A stretch of DNA of 52,812 bases, from NCBI GenBank assembly GCA_017504785.1, contig JAFVQL010000036.1, forward strand, positions 1 to 52,812, read 5' to 3'. The position numbers and the translations under genes were made by a program. Origin of the DNA: Clostridia bacterium. Lineage in GTDB: Bacteria > Bacillota > Clostridia > Oscillospirales > CAG-272. Below, one piece after another: positions 49,055 to 52,812 of the stretch (positions within the stretch are counted from its first letter, which is position 1; the number at the start of each line of letters is the position of its first letter). Under the pieces are notes generated by a model, which had not been told where the DNA came from, did not search any database, and was given only the letters and a program-made list of their open reading frames with translations.

Positions 49055-51271
49055 ATGTATACTGAAATGAAGCCACTGCTTCAAGCAATTGAAGCAAGTG
49101 ATAAAAATTACAATCTCGAAAAAATTAAAAATGCTTTCCTTTATGCCAAAAACTTGCATGAAGGACAGATGCGCCAGAGCGGAGAGCCGTATATCAGTCA
49201 CCCCGTTTCCGTAGCAACGATCGTTGCGGGGCTTGGCTTGGATACCGATTCCATCTGCGCCGCCTTGCTTCACGATACGGTGGAGGACTGTTCCGATCGC
49301 ACATGCCTTGAAACCCTCACCAAAATGTTTGGTTCAGAGGTTGCGATGCTTGTGGACGGCGTAACGAAGATCATTCAGGTACAAGTGGCGGATAAGGAAG
49401 AAGCACATATCGAGAATATTCGCAAAATGCTTCTTGCAATGAATAAGGATATTCGAGTCATCTTTATTAAGCTTTGCGACCGTCTGCATAACATGCGAAC
49501 GCTGGCCGCAAAGAAGGAGGATCGGCAGAGGGCCATTGCGCTTGAAACGATGTATATCTACGCGCCGCTCGCGCACCGACTCGGTATGCAGAAGATCAAG
49601 CAGGAGCTGGAAAATATCAGCTTATATTATCTGGACCGTATCGGTTATGACGAGATCCAGCAATCGATCGACAAAAAATACGGCCAGAGCCGCTCGTTCC
49701 TTGGAGAAGCGGAGCAGATCCTTACGACGAAGCTGCGTGAGAACGATATCAATTTCACGCTCGAAAGCCGTATAAAATCCGTATATAGCCTTTATCGCAA
49801 GGTCTATGTGATGAACCGCGCGTTCGATGAAATTTACGATTTTTATGCGGTTCGTATTATCGTTCGCACGGAGCTGGAATGCTATACGGCGCTCGGCCTT
49901 GTGCACGAGCTTTTCAAATCCGTTCCCGGGCGCTTTAAGGACTATATATCCACGCCGAAGCCGAACCTGTACCGCTCGCTGCATACGACGGTCATGGGAC
50001 GCGGTGCCGTTCCTTTTGAGGTGCAGATCCGTACCGAACAGATGCACCACGAGGCGGAATACGGTCTGGCGGCACACTGGAAATATAAATCCGGCGAAAA
50101 GAGTGGAGCGGATATTGACGAAAAGCTGCGCTGGATCGCACAGCTTTTGGAATCGGATGAAAACACGAGAGATCCCGATGAATTTATGCGTTCCTTCAAA
50201 ACGGATATTTTCCACGACGAGACCTTCGTTTTCACGCCGAAGGGCGACGTGATCTCTCTGCCTCTCGGCGCAACGGTCATTGACTTTGCTTACGCGATCC
50301 ATTCGGCTGTCGGTAACAAGATGGTCGGCGCAAAGATCAACGGTGTGATCGTTCCGATCGACCGCGTTCCCAACAACGGCGAAATTATTGAGATCCTCAC
50401 GTCCTCGAGCTCGAAGGGGCCGAGCCGTGATTGGCTTAAAATTGTAAAGACGGGTCAAGCAAGAACAAAGATCCGCCAATGGTTTAAAAAGGAAAAACGC
50501 CCCGAGAATATCGTGCTTGGACGTTCCGAGGTGGAAAAAGAGGTTCGCCGTCTTAGCCGCTCGATCACGGATGCGGAGATCGACGAGATCGTGGTCGGCG
50601 TTGCGAAGCGAATCGGAATTCAGGATGCGGATGACTTTTATAATACGCTTGGCTTCGGCGGCATTTCCTTGCAACGTTTTCTTCCAAGGATCAAAGAGGA
50701 AGTGGAAAAAATATCCGCCTCAAAGGATCCGCAGCCGATTTCCGTTGAGGACGAGATCAAGAACGTCAAGATCAAGCAAAATACGCGCGTGCATTCGCAC
50801 GGCGGCGTGATCGTAGACGGTGAGCGCGGATGTCAGATAAAATTCGCGAAATGCTGCAATCCCTTGCCCGGTGATAAGATCATCGGATTTATCACGCGCG
50901 GATTTGGCGTCTCTCTTCATAAGATGGATTGCAAAAACGTTATAAGCGGCTTAAACGATCCCGAGAGCAAATCGCGTTTTGTATCCGCCGAATGGGAAAA
51001 GGACGATGCCGCAGGGTTCGGTGCTTTGTATGAAGCGGCACTTTCGCTCGAGCTTGAGGACGATATCGGCGTGATCGCGACGATAACGATGGCACTTGCG
51101 GAAATGAAGGTTTCCATTGTGCAGATCAATATGCAAAAGTCCAAAAGCGGAGATCGCATGATCGTGCATCTTGCGATCCGATGCAAAAACACTTCGCATT
51201 ATGATTCGATCGTTTCGAAGCTGCGCCAGCTTCCGTGCGTTCTTTCCGTCGTTCGCGGCTATACCAACTGA
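49055..51271 (+). CDS. relA: Bifunctional (p)ppGpp synthetase/hydrolase (long RSH)
   Basis: 738 residues, the usual length for Rel of Bacillota. Hydrolase domain with HD motif (H49, H73-D74 in LLHDTVED) and RLHNMRTL; synthetase domain with RIKSVYSLYRK, DFYAVRIIV, GRFKDYISTPKPNLYRSLHTTV and EVQIRTEQMHHEAEYGLAAHWKYK; then TGS (about 385-450; VFTPKGDVISLPLGATVIDFAY), the zinc-finger-like region with HGGVIVDGERGCQIKFAKCCNPLPGD, and a C-terminal ACT domain. Both active sites look intact, so it should make and degrade the alarmone. Start six bases after recJ with a weak ribosome binding site, so coupling is likely. dtd follows directly as in many Bacillota. Confidence 0.97.
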   Translation: MYTEMKPLLQAIEASDKNYNLEKIKNAFLYAKNLHEGQMRQSGEPYISHPVSVATIVAGLGLDTDSICAALLHDTVEDCSDRTCLETLTKMFGSEVAMLVDGVTKIIQVQVADKEEAHIENIRKMLLAMNKDIRVIFIKLCDRLHNMRTLAAKKEDRQRAIALETMYIYAPLAHRLGMQKIKQELENISLYYLDRIGYDEIQQSIDKKYGQSRSFLGEAEQILTTKLRENDINFTLESRIKSVYSLYRKVYVMNRAFDEIYDFYAVRIIVRTELECYTALGLVHELFKSVPGRFKDYISTPKPNLYRSLHTTVMGRGAVPFEVQIRTEQMHHEAEYGLAAHWKYKSGEKSGADIDEKLRWIAQLLESDENTRDPDEFMRSFKTDIFHDETFVFTPKGDVISLPLGATVIDFAYAIHSAVGNKMVGAKINGVIVPIDRVPNNGEIIEILTSSSSKGPSRDWLKIVKTGQARTKIRQWFKKEKRPENIVLGRSEVEKEVRRLSRSITDAEIDEIVVGVAKRIGIQDADDFYNTLGFGGISLQRFLPRIKEEVEKISASKDPQPISVEDEIKNVKIKQNTRVHSHGGVIVDGERGCQIKFAKCCNPLPGDKIIGFITRGFGVSLHKMDCKNVISGLNDPESKSRFVSAEWEKDDAAGFGALYEAALSLELEDDIGVIATITMALAEMKVSIVQINMQKSKSGDRMIVHLAIRCKNTSHYDSIVSKLRQLPCVLSVVRGYTN

Positions 51272-51285
51272 GAAAGGATAAGCGT

Positions 51286-51741
51286 ATGACGGCTGTTTTA
51301 CAAAGAATCAGACAAGCCACCGTATATGCGGACGGCTTGTTGTCCGGAGAAGTTGGGCACGGCCTGTATATTTTGCTCGGCGTGGAAAACGGCGACGATA
51401 TAGACGATGCGGCAGTACTTGCAGAAAAGATTGCCAAGCTTCGCATTTTTGAAGATGCGATGGGGAAAATGAATCTTTCCGTGCAGGATGTTGACGGCGA
51501 GATCATGGTGGTTTCCAATTTCACCCTTGCCGCAGATTATTCGCACGGTAACCGCCCGAGTTATATCGGTGCGGCTGCGCCCGCGATCGCCGAGGCGCTT
51601 TACGATCGTTTCGTTTCCATGATCGGAAGCAAGGTAAAAAAGGTCGCAACCGGCAAATTCGGTGCGGATATGCGTACCGATATGCAAACGGATGGACCTG
51701 TGACGATCGTGATGCATTCTTCGGTTTTACGCAAGAAATAA
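51286..51741 (+). CDS. dtd: D-aminoacyl-tRNA deacylase
   Basis: 151 residues; ATG at 51286 with GAAAGGA upstream. It removes D-amino acids wrongly attached to tRNA. The N-terminal TAVLQRIRQATVYADG, the catalytic-type segment VVSNFTLAADYSHGNRPSY (SQFTL in most homologues, here SNFTL) and the Gly-cisPro motif DGPVTIVMHS are seen. The Gln-to-Asn change sits in the substrate-side motif and is worth noting. rsh-dtd-hemZ order is typical in Clostridia. Confidence 0.96.
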   Translation: MTAVLQRIRQATVYADGLLSGEVGHGLYILLGVENGDDIDDAAVLAEKIAKLRIFEDAMGKMNLSVQDVDGEIMVVSNFTLAADYSHGNRPSYIGAAAPAIAEALYDRFVSMIGSKVKKVATGKFGADMRTDMQTDGPVTIVMHSSVLRKK

Positions 51742-51760
51742 ATTTTGGGAGTCTTCTTAT

Positions 51761-52812
51761 ATGATTCTGCATATAGATGGCGAAATCAATAAATATTACG
51801 TACAAACGCTTCTCATGGCCTTTTTCCCGGGTTCTACCTTTGGCGAAAATGAAGAAATAAAGGATGGAATTCCCGAAGCGTGGGTAAACGTTTATGCCGA
51901 TGACGACGGTTCTTATACCTCGTACGTTCGCATACGCCTCAACGACCGTGTTTGCGAGGCGACGGAAACGGTATCGGGCAAAGAGAAAATTACGATTTCC
52001 ACGCATGCTTCTTTGGCTGTTGGCCGTGCGATTTTTGCGGCGGGCAAGGAGCTTATCGGGCATATTCCGCCTTGGGGAATTCTCACGGGTATCCGTCCTG
52101 CTAAAATGGCGGGCGCGCTTCTTGCACAGGGGAACGGTATTATCCGCTCCAAACGCATATTGCGTGACGAATATTTCCTTGCGCCGCAGAAGGCGGCGCT
52201 TGCGGTCAGCGTTGCTTCCACGGAAAATAAGATCTTAAAGAAAATACCGAAAAACGCATGCTCTGTATACATATCGATTCCGTTTTGCCCATCAAGATGC
52301 TCCTATTGCAGCTTCGTTTCATATACAAACGCCAAGCTTTTATCATTGATCGATTCGTATCTTCAAGCCATTCTTGAGGATATAGATAACACCTTTTCTA
52401 TCATTTCCGAGCTTGGAATGCAGGTTTTGACCGTTTATATCGGCGGCGGTACACCGACGATCTTGACCGCAGAGCAGCTGAAAATGCTTCTTTCGCGCAT
52501 CGGGGCTCATATCGACGTTTCAAAATTAATGGAATTCACGTTAGAGGCAGGACGTCCGGATACGATTACAAAAGAAAAGCTTGCGGTTGCAAAGGAGTAT
52601 GGCATAACGCGTATCAGCGTGAATCCGCAAACCCTAAACGATGAGATCCTCAAGGAGATCGGCCGCCGCCACACGGTGGAGGACTTTTATCGTGCCTTCG
52701 AGCTTGCCAAGGAGAGCGGGATCCGAGATATTAACGTAGATCTTATAGCGGGACTTCCCGGAGACGATTTTGCGAATTTCTCGGAAACGATGGATAAGAT
52801 CATCGAGCTTGC
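51761..52812 (+). CDS. hemZ: Coproporphyrinogen dehydrogenase HemZ-like radical SAM protein (partial, runs off window end)
   Basis: The frame opens at ATG 51761 (GGGAG at 51747-51751) and stays open for 350 codons to the window edge; about two thirds of a HemZ (about 490-500 residues). An N-terminal domain of about 165 residues with GILTGIRPAKMA, then the radical SAM cluster site C176-x3-C180-x2-C183 (CPSRCSYCSF) and the SAM-binding YIGGGTPT are HemZ-like, as are LEAGRPDTITKEKL and the ISVNPQTLNDEILKEIGRRHT segment. HemN relatives oxidise coproporphyrinogen III without oxygen, but many HemN-like proteins do other jobs (heme chaperones, methyltransferases). The N-terminal domain favours HemZ. 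Confidence 0.88.
   Translation, partial: MILHIDGEINKYYVQTLLMAFFPGSTFGENEEIKDGIPEAWVNVYADDDGSYTSYVRIRLNDRVCEATETVSGKEKITISTHASLAVGRAIFAAGKELIGHIPPWGILTGIRPAKMAGALLAQGNGIIRSKRILRDEYFLAPQKAALAVSVASTENKILKKIPKNACSVYISIPFCPSRCSYCSFVSYTNAKLLSLIDSYLQAILEDIDNTFSIISELGMQVLTVYIGGGTPTILTAEQLKMLLSRIGAHIDVSKLMEFTLEAGRPDTITKEKLAVAKEYGITRISVNPQTLNDEILKEIGRRHTVEDFYRAFELAKESGIRDINVDLIAGLPGDDFANFSETMDKIIEL

Overview
The window looks like a chromosomal segment of an anaerobic member of class Clostridia (Bacillota). This is inferred from gene content and order, not from a marker-gene search. Pointers are the cmk/plsC-ispH-rpsA cluster, a PPi-type phosphofructokinase, CdaA, a long RelA/SpoT homologue, HemZ, a heterodimeric drug-exporter-type ABC pair behind a MarR gene, strong GGAGG ribosome binding sites and near-consensus TTGACA-17-TATAAT promoters. 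There are no rRNA genes, integrases or recognisable transposases.

Layout. 1-5.2 kb (minus): start of an AT-rich membrane protein gene, then an operon secA plus two unrecognised membrane proteins. 5.4-8.6 kb (plus): trmL, its terminator, then a D-aspartate-ligase-like ATP-grasp protein overlapping a MurE-type Mur ligase (cell-wall peptide chemistry). 8.8-12.5 kb: a divergent flavin reductase, and a metal-homeostasis-like operon of two CobW-type proteins (one with a long His/Cys repeat tract, one fused to a YcgQ/DUF1980-like domain) plus an AraC/cupin regulator. 12.6-15.9 kb (minus): metY-metA (acetylhomoserine route to methionine), tRNA-Lys and ispE. 16.3-23.7 kb (plus): a three-gene TerB-N / BrxD-like ATPase / Lhr-like helicase module, then a methyltransferase, hslO and a small unknown gene. 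23.8-26.1 kb: pfp, a YgjP-type metallopeptidase and a Nudix hydrolase. 26.3-30.5 kb: marR and a heterodimeric ABC exporter. 30.5-30.9 kb: a structured, non-coding, inverted-repeat-bounded element. 31.1-38.0 kb (minus): one long operon gltX-rpiR-HI0933-like flavoprotein-cmk::plsC-ispH-rpsA. 38.2-40.9 kb (plus): orphan histidine kinase and dinB. 40.9-43.9 kb (minus): Crp/Fnr regulator with a NitT/TauT-type importer. 44.1-52.8 kb (plus): cdaA, a 33-residue membrane peptide where cdaR would be expected, a FAD-dependent dehydrogenase, recJ, rsh, dtd and the first two thirds of hemZ, which runs off the window.

The most interesting parts are the TerB-N/ATPase/helicase module, which resembles a stripped-down relative of BREX type 2 accessory genes without the BREX core; the 358-bp hairpin-rich element whose outer arms look like a split bidirectional terminator; a second intergenic site sharing its sequence modules; the mini-CdaR-like peptide after cdaA; and the unusual CobW pair. 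Most of the remainder is ordinary core metabolism and information processing with clear operon signals.
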